Part shown: positions 22,355 to 33,700 of the stretch, in pieces
Layout of the letters: the number at the start of each line of letters is the position of its first letter
Position numbering within the stretch: position 1 is the stretch's first letter
Assembly: GCF_019279795.1 (NCBI RefSeq)
Contig: NC_056745.1
Location: 1,489,948,295-1,490,012,294, forward strand
DNA: 64,000 bases
Reading direction: 5' to 3'
Source of the DNA: Protopterus annectens
Taxonomy: Eukaryota > Chordata > Ceratodontiformes > Protopteridae
The notes under the pieces: model-generated
Databases searched by the model: none
What the model was told of the DNA's origin: nothing
Seen by the model: the letters and a program-made list of their open reading frames with translations, nothing else
Made by a program: the position numbers and the translations under genes

Positions 22355-22611
22355 ATATTTGTTCATTGTCACTGGAGTCTCTGTAGAAATCCTGCTGAAA
22401 GGTAAGCACATTTTTTTTGCAATCACCAGGTAAGGGATTTATGGCCAACCTTTTAGCACTTGGTATCACACATCTCATCTTCTGAGTATTAAAATCCTGG
22501 CACTGACCTTTAAAACTAATAGCAGAGGGTCATAAAGAGGAGAACTTTCTTAATTTTTAATATAGAATGTTTTCTCATTTTAGACTCTACAAAGTAATTG
22601 ATAATACATAC
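22355..22611. other. Unassigned flank
   Basis: AT-rich sequence between the LINE tail and a candidate exon. No repeats or motifs are recognised. A polyT run occurs near 22412. Confidence 0.4.
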
Positions 22612-22760
22612 CAGCTGAGGTCACAGATTGGACATATGATTCAGGGAAGTTAAGCATTTGGTACCACGGCCAGACATCAGTGGTGATATCACATTCATTA
22701 TGATTACTCAACAGTGACTCAATTAGGGCATCAATAAATGTAGGAAGAGCAAGACTAACT
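22612..22760 (-). CDS. Candidate single host exon (unidentified)
   Basis: On the minus strand a 149-bp open stretch is bordered by an acceptor-like 'gttttaccttcag' (just above 22760) and a strong donor, CAGCTG|GTATGT (donor GT at 22611-22610). The frame encodes VSLALPTFIDALIESLL at the start and VWPWYQMLNFPESYVQ near the end, with no stop. The composition (Trp, Pro, Tyr, mixed hydrophobics) looks more protein-like than neighbouring shadows. I do not recognise the protein. The 62-bp minisatellite begins within 20 bp upstream of the acceptor, which may weaken splicing. It may be a chance ORF. Confidence 0.3.
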
Positions 22761-22775
22761 CTGAAGGTAAAACTC

Positions 22776-24354
22776 ATACAGCTCTGTGTGAGTCATGGCA
22801 GTGAGAGGTACACGTGATATTATTAGCTAGTGTGGACATACAGCTCTGTGTGAGTCGTGGCAGTAAGAGGTACGCTTGGCATTATTAGCGAGTGTGGTCA
22901 TACAGCTCTATGTAAGTCATGGCAGTGAGATGTACGTATGGTATTATTAGCTAGTGTAGTCATACAGCTCTGTGGAAGTCGTGGCAGTGAGAGGTACACT
23001 TGGCATTCTTAGCTAGTGTGGTCATACAGCTGTGTGTGAGTCATAGCAGTGAGAGGTACGCTTGGTATTATTTCTAGTGCAGTCATACAGCTCTGTGTAA
23101 GTCGTGGCAGTGAGAGGTACACTTCGTATTATTAGCTAATGTAGTCATACAGCTCTGTGTAAGTTGGTGGCAGTGAGAGGTACACTTGCTATTAGTGTAG
23201 TAATACTGCTCTGGGTAAATCGTGGCAGTGAGAGGTTCACTTGGCATTATTAGCTAGTGTGGTCATACAGCTCGGTGTAAGTCGGGGCAGTTCAAGGTAC
23301 GCTTGGTGTTATTAGGTAGTGTAGTCATACAGCTCTGCGTGAGTCGTGACCATGAGAGGTACGGTTGGTATTATTAGCTGCTGTAGTCATAGAGCTCTGT
23401 GTGAGTCGTGGCAGTGAGAGGTACGCTTGGTATTATTAGCTAGTGTGTTCATACAGCTCTGTGCAAGTCATGGCAGTGAGAGGTACATGTGGGATTATTA
23501 GCTAGTGTGGGCACACAGCTCTGTGTAAGTCATGGCAGTGAGATGTACACTTGGTATTATTAGCTAGTATATTCATACAGCTCTGTGTGAGTCATGGCAG
23601 TGAGAGGTACGCTTGGAATTATTAACTAGTATAGTCATACAGCTCTGTGGAAGTCATGGCAGTGAGAGGTACGCTTGGAATTATTAGCTAGTGTAGTCAT
23701 ACAGCTCTGTGGAAGTCATGGCAGTGAGAGGTACATTTGGTATTATTAGCTAGAGTAGTCACGCAGCTCCATGTATGTCATGACAGTGAGAAGTACGCTT
23801 GGTATTATTAGTGTAGTCATACAGCTCTGTGTGAGTTGTGACAGTGAGAGGTACACTTGGTATTATTAGCGAGTGTAGGCATACAGCTCTGTGTAAGTCA
23901 TGGCAGTGAGAAGTACACTTGGTTTTACTAGTGAAGTCATTCAGCTCTGTGTAAGTCATGGCAGTGAGAGGTACGCTTGGTATTAGTGTAGTCATACAGC
24001 TCTGGGTAAATCATGGCAGTGAGTGGTTCACTTGGCATTATTAGCTAGTGTGGTCATACAGCTCTTTGTGAGTCATGACAGTGAGAAGTACGCTTCGTAT
24101 TATTAGCTACTGTAGTCATAAAGCTCTGTGTGCATTATGGCAGTGAGATGTACACTTGGTCTTATTAGCTAATCTAGTCCCACAGCTCTTTGAGTCATGG
24201 CAGTGAGAGGTACATTTGTCATTATTAGCTAGTGTAGTCATACAGCTCTGTGTGAGTTGTGGCAGTGAGAGGTATGCTTGAAATTAGCTCGTGTAGTTGT
24301 ACAGCTCTGCGTGAGTTGTGCCAGTAAGAGGTATGCTTGCTATTAGCTAGAGTA
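22776..24354. repeat. 62-bp minisatellite, left part (about 25 units)
   Basis: The unit is about 62 bp, with 'catacagctctgtgtgagtc', 'atggcagtgagaggtac' and 'ttggtattattagctagtg'. Units are diverged (point changes and short deletions), so the array is old. It resumes at 57044 after the Penelope-like block, showing that the block inserted into it. Confidence 0.93.
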
Positions 24355-25051
24355 CCAACGTAGCAGCAAATAATTCCAGGAAAAACTGGATTCTTGCACC
24401 AAAACAGTACTCTTTATTTGGACCACAAACGACAATGCTGAGCGCTTTCATCCATGTACAGAAGACTTCATCAGAACACAATACATAAAAACTCACTCCC
24501 TTATATACTAAAAAGACCACCATTTACACTAATTATTCAATTAATGTCTGGGCTGGCATTAAGTAATTAAATACCTCTCATTTCTATCCAGCCTACTACT
24601 TTACGAAAAACTTTTTAAAATATCTGTCTATATATACACAGTCAATATAAATATGAACACAATTCAATGAAAATATTGCATTTAGACCCAAGTCTGATAC
24701 ACATAGCAATACTAACCATAACTAAACAAGACCCAAAGCTGTGCAGTAATAAAAGACTTATACTATATCCTTAACTTACATTTTATGCTATACAAACTGG
24801 ATGCATTTGTGAACATTAAGCAGTGGGAATATCAGTACTGTGCATCAAAATTCATGTTTTGTATGGATTATGACATAAAACATCTTAAAAACAATTATAA
24901 TTGTAGTAAAAAAACTATATATAAAATGAAATTAGACTAAAAAATACAACATTATATAACCTATGTAACCAGAGAAGAACAAATAAACCAAATAATTAAC
25001 AATGTGCCTTATCTAAATATACTACATGTATGCACGTATTGTTTTATACTC
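24355..25051 (-). repeat. Inverted partial PLE terminal repeat
   Basis: This is the reverse complement of the inter-ORF segment found at each unit junction (compare 25790-26490). It includes the ribozyme, the TATA box (CCTTATATA at 24499-24507) and the AATAAA signal. It meets the direct-orientation truncated unit at 25052-25060. An inverted terminal piece at the 5' side is a recognised outcome of PLE integration. Confidence 0.9.
24435..24479 (-). ncRNA. Hammerhead ribozyme, inverted copy
   Basis: Minus-strand core CTGATGA (24474-24468), GAAA and the palindrome AGCGCT followed by C. Stem I pairs GTGTT with AGCAT here (AACAT elsewhere), a change that keeps pairing through G-U. Confidence 0.75.
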
Positions 25052-25060
25052 TGACTTCTG

Positions 25061-26398
25061 CCACTCCTAGGTATAGGACTTCAGAATACCAAGGAGGGAA
25101 ACAACAACATTAATATTAACATAAATACCAGAAATGATAATTATACCAAAGCATGCATATTAAAATATGGCAGGCATACGAATGAAGTAAAGGACATTAT
25201 TATGTCCAATTGGAACATAGTGACAAGTGACGTTACTATAAAGGAGAAAGTACCACATAGACCCCAATTTGTATATAAAACGGGGAATAATTTGAAGAGA
25301 AAAATTGAAGTTAAATCTAGTTACCAGAGGAAAGGGAAGATACACAAAGGGGGTACAAAAAATGTGGACGCTGTAATTATTGCAGATACATATTTGAAGA
25401 ACTTTCTATCACCTTAAATAATAACTTAAGAAGTAAGGTGAGATTTTGTCATGGAAATTGTCAGACTCAGCATCTAATATATCTAGCAATATGTGACACA
25501 TGTATGAATTATTATGTTGGGAAAACCGATCGCTGTTTTAAAAACAGAATCTACGATCATATGTATTGCATTAAAAAACATGATATGAATAATGCCCTAT
25601 CTCGTCACCTCATAAATAGCTCAGATTGCACTGGCTTCAAATTTGCCATCTTGGAAGTGGTACCACCTAATCCTAGAGGGGGAAATATTAAGGCAATCGT
25701 GAGTGAAAAGGAAATTAGGTGGCAGATAAGACTTAATGCAGCTACATCCCTGGACTCAATGAAATGATTCCTACCAAACCCTTAGTCAGAGTATAAAACA
25801 ATACGTGCATGCATGTAGTATATTTAGATAAGGCACATTGTTAATTATTTGGTTTATTTGTTCTTCTCTGGTTACATAGGTTATATAGTGTTGTATTTTT
25901 TAGTCTAATTTCATTTTATATATAGTTTTTTACTACAATTATAATTATTTTTAAGATGTTTTATGTCATAATCCATACAAAACATGAATTTTGATGCACA
26001 GTACTGATATTCCCACTGCTTAATGTTCACAAATGCATCCAGTTTGTATAGCATAAAATGTAAGTTAAGGATATAGTATAAGTCTTTTATTACTGCACAG
26101 CTTTGTGTCTTGTTTAGTTATGGTTAGTATTGCTATGTGTATCAGACTTGGGTCTAAATGCAATATTTTCATTGAATTGTGTTCATATTTATATTGACTG
26201 TGTATATATAGACAGATATTTTAAAAAGTTTTTCGTAAAGTAGTAGGCTGGATAGAAATGAGAGGTATTTAATTACTTAATGCCAGCCCAGACATTAATT
26301 GAATAATTAGTGTAAATGGCGGTCTTTTTAGTATATAAGGGAGTGAGATTTATGTATTGTGTTCTGATGAAGTCTTCTGTACATGGATGAAAGCGCTC
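25061..26398 (+). mobile_element. PLE unit 0 (5'-truncated)
   Basis: It begins in the linker before the endonuclease and holds the GIY-YIG region (about 25200-25790), followed by the whole inter-ORF terminal segment up to the ribozyme cleavage site. Variants in the terminal segment (atattgac, later ttgcattcc) match the last copy at the right end rather than the inner units. Confidence 0.9.
26332..26340 (+). promoter_or_regulatory. TATA box of the PLE terminal segment (repeated in each unit)
   Basis: TATATAAGG lies 27-28 bp before the first base of the ribozyme, so a normal TATA-directed start would fall at the ribozyme's 5' edge. The same box is at 30695, 35052, 39404, 43770, 48129, 52493 and 56843, and inverted at 24499-24507. 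It is positioned to drive transcription into ORF1; promoter activity itself is inferred. Confidence 0.6.
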
Positions 26399-26403
26399 AA
26401 CAT
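26359..26403 (+). ncRNA. Type I hammerhead ribozyme, unit 0/1 junction
   Basis: The order is stem I (GTGTT, 26359-26363), CTGATGA (26364-26370), an 18-nt stem-loop II, GAA (26389-26391), a minimal palindromic stem III AGCGCT (26392-26397), cleavage nucleotide C26398, and stem I 3' strand AACAT (26399-26403). The expected cut is after 26398. A tiny palindromic stem III is typical of PLE hammerheads, thought to work best as dimers. Stem II is imperfect (a bulge or G-A mismatch), so activity is uncertain. Confidence 0.8.
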
Positions 26404-26419
26404 TGTCGTTTGTGGTCCA

Positions 26420-26425
26420 AATAAA
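26420..26425 (+). terminator. AATAAA polyadenylation signal (repeated in each unit)
   Basis: AATAAA lies 61 bp after the ribozyme start in each copy (26420, 30784, 35140, 39493, 43859, 48218, 52582, 56932), followed by a GT-rich 'gttttggtg'. It could end transcripts that have crossed a whole unit. Its use is inferred. Confidence 0.5.
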
Positions 26426-26552
26426 GAGTACTGTTTTGGTGCAAGAATCCAGTTTTTCCTGGAATTATTTGCTGCTACGTTGGTGGTTGATTTTTATCTT
26501 CGTTCGTTGCATTCCAGGAACTTTTTCTATTTACGTAGTTGTTTTTCACAGC

Positions 26553-27767
26553 ATGGATTCTATGCACGAAGTTTCAGGCTTCTCAACTTCCATAACCAGG
26601 GAGGAAGTTGACAAGATACATTCAGAAATGGCTATATTAAAGGGCAAAATTACTCGTCTACTTGAACTGTTAACTCCGCCCTCTGGTTCACACAAAAATT
26701 TAATGCAACCTAACTCCAAAAACGTTGTCATGTCAGCACGTTCCTCTATTGGTAATGGCAGCAATGAGGAGATCCCGAATGGGCAGAGGAGGTTTTCATC
26801 TGCATTCCCATCGAGCTGTACACCGAGGAAGGAAGACAACGAACCTGCAGGCAGGCACAAAAGCACCCTTAATGTTTCTGCTTTGTCCGGTAACCACGAG
26901 GAAGACATTTATTTAATTTCTGGGGCAAAGCCTAAGCGTTTACCGCCAGTACGAACCTATGCATCTGATGAGAAGACGAGTGGTGTCGCAAATAAACATT
27001 CTAAAGGTACTGTGTCTCAGCGTTCCCCTTTGGGAGATAATGATAGTGCTTACAATTTTAATATAGATACATTTATGCACATGCCCTTCGAGTTCAATGA
27101 CATTAACAATGTGAAAAACAAACGCAAGGAAGATGAGGGGCATTTCTCTTCCTTAAAGGAAATGATTTACAGTTTCGGCAACAAGCTTAGTAAAATAAAG
27201 ACTATACAAGTGGACAACATGTATTTACGTAAATGTATAGACAGTGGTATAGTCCCGATGGGGCTACGATTTTTTAAGGAACCCATAGGGGTTGAGATGA
27301 ATGTGGACAATATCAAGGTGTGTAATAATATGTTTAATGGGTTTGGTAAACAATTTATGCAATTCATTGTAAATTGTAATGATTCTAAGTTGAGTAGTTT
27401 ACTCCAGGAGGTAGAACATTTGAACAAACTTATCAAAAAGGATGTGTTGTTCCCACAATGGGAAAAATTGTATTGTAAGCAATATGATTATGCTGAAAAC
27501 AACTGCAAGAAAATTTTTGATAGAAAATGCAGGAAATTACAGAGAGATATGTCTCAATATGAGAAAGGAACAGTATACAGGTGGAATGTCAGACAGGATG
27601 AGGAGAAAAATAAGGATATGAAGTATGTCACTAATCAAAATGTTTCACATTTACATCAGTTTGAGGAAGAATTTTTTTTAGAAGAGGGGAGGGATCACAA
27701 CACCTGGCAACCAGCAAAACAGAAGGGGAAGGGGAAATACAGATGGAACAGATACAGGCAATATTAG
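26553..27767 (+). CDS. PLE ORF1, unit 1 (404 aa, open)
   Basis: The start is the first ATG after the ribozyme (MDSMHEVSGFSTSITREEV). Residues 18-43 are a short heptad-like helix (EEVDKIHSEMAILKG and ITRLLELL). A Ser/Lys-rich, probably disordered stretch (to about 180) follows. A second helical region contains GIVPMGLRFFKEPIGVEMN, FGKQFMQFIV and LLQEVEHLNKLI. A strongly basic end (KQKGKGKYRWNRYRQY) could bind nucleic acid. No catalytic motif is visible. It overlaps the RT ORF by 25 bases in another frame, an arrangement seen in most units. I do not know a named function; a coiled-coil nucleic-acid-binding partner of the RT is an inference. Confidence 0.6.
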   Translation: MDSMHEVSGFSTSITREEVDKIHSEMAILKGKITRLLELLTPPSGSHKNLMQPNSKNVVMSARSSIGNGSNEEIPNGQRRFSSAFPSSCTPRKEDNEPAGRHKSTLNVSALSGNHEEDIYLISGAKPKRLPPVRTYASDEKTSGVANKHSKGTVSQRSPLGDNDSAYNFNIDTFMHMPFEFNDINNVKNKRKEDEGHFSSLKEMIYSFGNKLSKIKTIQVDNMYLRKCIDSGIVPMGLRFFKEPIGVEMNVDNIKVCNNMFNGFGKQFMQFIVNCNDSKLSSLLQEVEHLNKLIKKDVLFPQWEKLYCKQYDYAENNCKKIFDRKCRKLQRDMSQYEKGTVYRWNVRQDEEKNKDMKYVTNQNVSHLHQFEEEFFLEEGRDHNTWQPAKQKGKGKYRWNRYRQY

Positions 27768-30722
27768 AAGGATCCATTGGAACCCCTGATGGTAATATAC
27801 ACATGGTAGACCTGGAGAGTCCTTCTATCCATACTACAGATTTTAGGAATGATTGTGCATCAAATAGCATACTTCATACCAGTGGGGAAGTTAAGATATA
27901 CAATTATAGTACATACAATGTTATACCTGAGTTATTTCAAGTATTTTCGAAGGGTATGAAGTTCATTCCGGACAAATCTTTTGATATTATTGACACATTG
28001 GTAGAATTTAAGTTATTTTTGAGAAAAGTGAATCTTGGGGTGTTTTTCAATCACAGTCCCTCACAGCAAGGATTTATGGGAGATTTGAGAAAGAAAAGTG
28101 CATTTACTCCCCCCATGTTTAAAACACTGATATCTTTTGAAAATGTGATCAACACAGAAATATATGCTTTATACAACAAATATAAGCATAATAAAAGTGA
28201 TCGTGATATGAGTCAACAAGTCTATTCTATTATAGACGCACTATGTGAACAAAATATTAGAATCATGTCAGCAGACAAAGGGGGAGGAATAGTATTATAT
28301 GATCAAGAAAAGTATACAGGCAAAATTTTTGAATTGTTAAACAACTCCCTGCAATATGAAGCCTCTTCCCTTAACCAGGTGAATATTGCATGGCAGAATT
28401 GACTCATACCTGGAGGAATTTCTGTTGGAAAATAGAATTAACGAGGACTTATATAAGTTCCTCAAAGTAGAATTTCCCATATTGGCAACTATTACAGGGA
28501 TCCCCAAAGTGCACAAAAATCTTCTGGATCCCCATTCAGACCAATAATTTCAGGAAGCTCTAGTAAAGCCTTTCCTTTAGGTAGAGTCATACACCATAGA
28601 TTGAAACATATGTATAATACTATTGCACACATCATGAAGGATTCCTGGGAATTCTTGGGAATATTTAAACAAGAGTTATGGAGCCCTAATCTTGTGTTTG
28701 TTACCATTGACATACAGGATCTCTTCTCCTGTATTCCCAAGAATGATGGTATAAACAGATTCCACAACAGTATATACAACCATAGTGGTCTAGGACAGGA
28801 CAACATCTCCCTGCTCACTGAATTCATGGATATAGTACTCGATCACAACTACATCTATTATGAGGGGGAGTACTACAGACAGAGGACCGGCGTAGCTATG
28901 GAGGCAGCATGTGCCCCCATCTACGCCAATCTCATACTTCTTGATTGGGAGAATGAATTTGTTTTGCAATCCATCTGGATGCTATACATCAAAAGATATG
29001 TCCGGTACCTGGACGATATATTTGTTCTTTGGGAAGGAGACATGGAAAAACTTATTGATTTTGTAGATTATATCAATCATACCACTAGTTACCTCAAGTT
29101 CACCCATCAGTTTGACACGGTGGGGATTAACTATCTCAATGTGTATCTTTATAGTGATGGGAAGTCCTTCCAGTCTCGGATTTTTAGGAAGGACACACAT
29201 AGTAACGGGTACTTGCATTTTGATAGTGCCCACTCCTATTTTACTAAATGAAGTATAATTAAGGGGCAGTGCATTAGAGCCGCCAGGATGACATCTGTCA
29301 AGGAATGCATGCTGCAAGAATTATCATATATTGGTAGTTTATTTATGGATAAGGGTTATCCCACTGTTATGATCAAAGACGTGACCTCGTATATATCTCA
29401 GGAATGGGGTAGAAAGTATCCGCCACTCCTAGGTATAGGACTTCAGAATACCAAGGAGGGAAACAACAACATTAATATTAACATAAATACCAGAAATGAT
29501 AATTATACCAAAGCATGCATATTAAAATATGGCAGGCATACGAATGAAGTAAAGGACATTATTATGTCCAATTGGAACATAGTGACAAGTGACGTTACTA
29601 TAAAGGAGAAAGTACCACATAGACCCCAATTTGTATATAAAACGGGAAATAATTTGAAGAGAATAACTGAAGTTAAATCTAGTTACCAGAGGAAAGGGAA
29701 GATACACAAAGGGGGTACAAAAAATGTGGACGCTGTAATTATTGCAGATACATATTTGAAGAACTTTCTATCACCTTAAATAATAACTTAAGAAGTAAGG
29801 TGAGATTTTGTCATGGAAATTGTCAGACTCAGCATCTAATATATCTAGCAATATGTGACACATGTATGAATTATTATGTTGGGAAAACCGATCGCTGTTT
29901 TAAAAACAGAATCTACGATCATATGTATTGCATTAAAAAACATGATATGAATAATGCCCTATCTCGTCACCTCATAAATAGCTCAGATTGCACTGGCTTC
30001 AAATTTGCCATCTTGGAAGTGGTACCACCTAATCCTAGAGGGGGAAATATTAAGGCAATCGTGAGTGAAAAGGAAATTAGGTGGCAGATAAGACTTAATG
30101 CAGCTACATCCCCTGGACTCAATGAAATGATTCCTACCAAACCCTTAGTCAGAGTATAAAACAATACGTGCATGCATGTAGTATATTTAGATAAGGCACA
30201 TTGTTAATTATTTGGTTTATTTGTTCTTCTCTGGTTACATAGGTTATATAGTGTTGTATTTTTTAGTCTAATTTCATTTTATATATAGTTTTTTACTACA
30301 ATTATAATTGTTTTTAAGATGTTTTATGTCATAATCCATACAAAACATGAATTTTGATGCACAGTACTGATATTCCCACTGCTTAATGTTCACAAATGCA
30401 TCCAGTTTGTATAGCATAAAATGTAAGTTAAGGATATAGTATAAGTCTTTTATTACTGCACAGCTTTGTGTCTTGTTTAGTTATGGTTAGTATTGCTATG
30501 TGTATCAGACTTGGGTCTAAATGCAATATTTTCATTGAATTGTGTTCATATTTATACTGACTGTGTATATATAGACAGATATTTTAAAAAGTTTTTCAGA
30601 AAGTAGTAGGCTGGATAGAAATGAGAGGTATTTAATTACTTAATGCCAGCCCAGACATTAATTGAATAATTAGTGTAAATGGCGGTCTTTTTAGTATATA
30701 AGGGAGTGAGTTTTTATGTATT

Positions 30723-30767
30723 GTGTTCTGATGAAGTCTTCTGTACATGGATGAAAGCGCTCAACAT
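30723..30767 (+). ncRNA. Type I hammerhead ribozyme, unit 1/2 junction
   Basis: Core identical to the 26359 copy; predicted cleavage after 30762. Confidence 0.8.
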
Positions 30768-33700
30768 TGTCGTTTGTGGTCCAAATAAAGAGTACTGTTT
30801 TGGTGCAAGAATCCAGTTTTTCCTGGAATTATTTGCTGCTACGTTGGTGGTTGATTTTTATCTTCGTTCGTTGGATTCCAGGAACTTTTTCTATTTACGT
30901 AGTTGTTTTTCACAGCATGGATTCTATGCACGAAGTTTCAGGCTTCTCAACTTCCATAACCAGGGAGGAAGTTGACAAGATACATTCAGAAATGGCTATA
31001 TTAAAGGGCAAAATTACTCGTCTACTTGAACTGTTAACTCCGCCCTCTGGTTCACACAAAAATTTAGTGCAACCTAACTCCAAAAACGTTGTCATGTCAG
31101 CACGTTCCTCTATTGGTAATGGCAGCAATGAGGAGATCCCGAATGGGCAGAGGAGGTTTTCATCTCCATTCCCATCGAGCTGTACACCGAGGAAGGAAGA
31201 CAACGAACCTGCAGGCAGGCACAAAAGCACCCTTAATGTTTCTGCTTTGTCCGGTAACCACGAGGAAGACATTTATTTAATTTCTGGGGCAAAGCCTAAG
31301 CGTTTACTGCCAGTACGAACCTATGCATCTGATGAGAAGACGAGTGGTGTCGCAAATAAACATTCTAAAGGTACTGTGTCTCAGCGTTCCCCTTTGGGAG
31401 ATAATGATAGTGCTTACAATTTTAATATAGATACATTTATGCACATGCCCTTCGAGTTCAATGACATTAACAATGTGAAAAACAAACGCAAGGAAGATGA
31501 GGGGCATTTCTCTTCCTTAAAGGAAATGATTTACAGTTTCGGCAACAAGCTTAGTAAAATAAAGACTATACAAGTGGACAACATGTATTTACGTAAATGT
31601 ATAGACAGTGGTATAGTCCCGATGGGGCTACGATTTTTAAGGAACCCATAGGGGTTGAGATGAATGTGGACAATATCAAGGTGTGTAATAATATGTTTAA
31701 TGGGTTTGGTAGACAATTTATGCAATTCATTGTAAACTGTAATGATTCTAAGCTGAGTAGTTTACTACAAGAGGTTGAACATTTGAACAAACTTATCAAA
31801 AAGGATGTGTTGTTCCCACAATGGGAAAAATTGTATTGTAAGCAATATGATTATGCTGAAAACAACTGCAAGAAAATTTTTGATAGAAAATGCAGGAAAT
31901 TACAGAGAGATATGTCTCAATATGAGAAAGGAACAGTATACAGGTGGAATGTCAGACAGGATGAGGAGAAAAATAAGGATATGAAGTATGTCACTAATCA
32001 AAATGTTTCACATTTACATCAGTTTGAGGAAGAATTTTTTTTAGAAGAGGGGAGGGATCACAACACCTGGCAACCAGCAAAACAGAAGGGGAAGGGAAAT
32101 ACAGATGGAACAGATACAGGCAATATTAGAAGGATCCATTGGAAACCCTGATGGTAATATACACATGGTAGACCTGGAGAGTCCTTCTATCCATACTACA
32201 GATTTTAGGAATGATTGTGCATCAAATAGCATACTTCATACCAGTGGGGAAGTTAAGATATACAATTATAGTACATACAAGGTTATACCTGAGTTATTTC
32301 AAGTATTTTCAAGGGTATGAAGTTCATTCCGGACAAATCTTTTGATATTATTGACACATTGGTAGAATTTAAGTTATTTTTGAGAAAAGTGAATCTTGGG
32401 GTGTTTTTCAATCACAGTCCCTCACAGCAAGGATTTATGGGAGATTTGAGAAAGAAAAGTGCATTTACTCCCCCCATGTTTAAAACACTGATATCTTTTG
32501 AAAATGTGATCAACACAGAAATATATGCTTTATACAACAAATATAAGCATAATAAAAGTGATCGTGATATGAGTCAACAAGTCTATTCTATTATAGACGC
32601 ACTATGTGAACAAAATATTAGAATCATGTCAGCAGACAAAGGGGGAGGAATAGTATTATATGATCAAGAAAAGTATACAGGCAAAATTTTTGAATTGTTA
32701 AACAACTCCCTGCAATATGAAGCCTCTTCCCTTAACCAGGTGAATATTGCGCATGGCAGAATTGACTCATACCTGGAGGAATTTCTGTTGGAAAATAGAA
32801 TTAACGAGGACTTATATAAGTTCCTCAAAGTAGAATTTCCCATATTGGCAACTATTACAGGGATCCCCAAAGTGCACAAAAATCTTCTGGATAGCTCATT
32901 CAGACCAATAATTTCAGGAAGCTCTAGTAAAGCCTTTCCTTTAGGTAGAGTCATACACCATAGATTGAAACATATGTATAATACTATTGCACACATCATG
33001 AAGGATTCCTGGGAATTCTTGGGAATATTTAAACAAGAGTTATGGAGCCCTAATCTTGTGTTTGTTACCATTGACATACAGGATCTCTTCTCCTGTATTC
33101 CCAAGAATGATGGTATAAACAGATTCCACAACAGTATATACAACCATAGTGGTCTAGGACAGGACAACATCTGGTGCCCACTGAATTCATGGATATAGTA
33201 CTCGATCACAACTACATCTATTATGAGGGGGAGTACTACAGACAGAGGACCGGCGTAGCTATGGAGGCAGCATGTGCCCCATCTACGCCAATCTCATACT
33301 TCTTGATTGGGAGAATGAATTTGTTTTGCAATCCATCTGGATGCTATACATCAAAAGATATGTCCGGTACCTGGACGATATATTTGTTCTTTGGGAAGGA
33401 GACATGGAAAAACTTATTGATTTTGTAGATTATATCAATCATACCACTAGTTACCTCAAGTTCACCCATCAGTTTGACACGGTGGGGATTAACTATCTCA
33501 ATGTGTATCTTTATAGTGATGGGAAGTCCTTCCAGTCTCGGATTTTTAGGAAGGACACACATAGTAACGGTACTTGCATTTTGATAGTGCCCACTCCTAT
33601 TTTACTAAATGAAGTATAATTAAGGGGCAGTGCATTAGAGCCGCCAGGATGACATCTGTCAAGGAATGCATGCTGCAAGAATTATCATATATTGGTAGTT

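Larger units (their letters stand above)
26399..30762 (+). mobile_element. PLE unit 1 (4364 bp)
   Basis: ORF1 is 26553-27767 and fully open. The RT region is 27743-29251 and the endonuclease region about 29252-30159. It carries private variants in ORF1 (ggtaaacaa near 27345) not found in units 2-7, and its leader shares ttgcattcc with the array's right end. RT and endonuclease regions are broken. Confidence 0.9.

Noticed and set aside
22776-24354. CRISPR-like array
   Set aside because: The 62-bp units are contiguous with no unique spacers, in a eukaryotic context; it is a minisatellite.
26403-26552. Upstream extension of PLE ORF1 into the ribozyme (frame from 26403)
   Set aside because: The frame lacks an ATG there; the first good start is at 26553, after the ribozyme and AATAAA.
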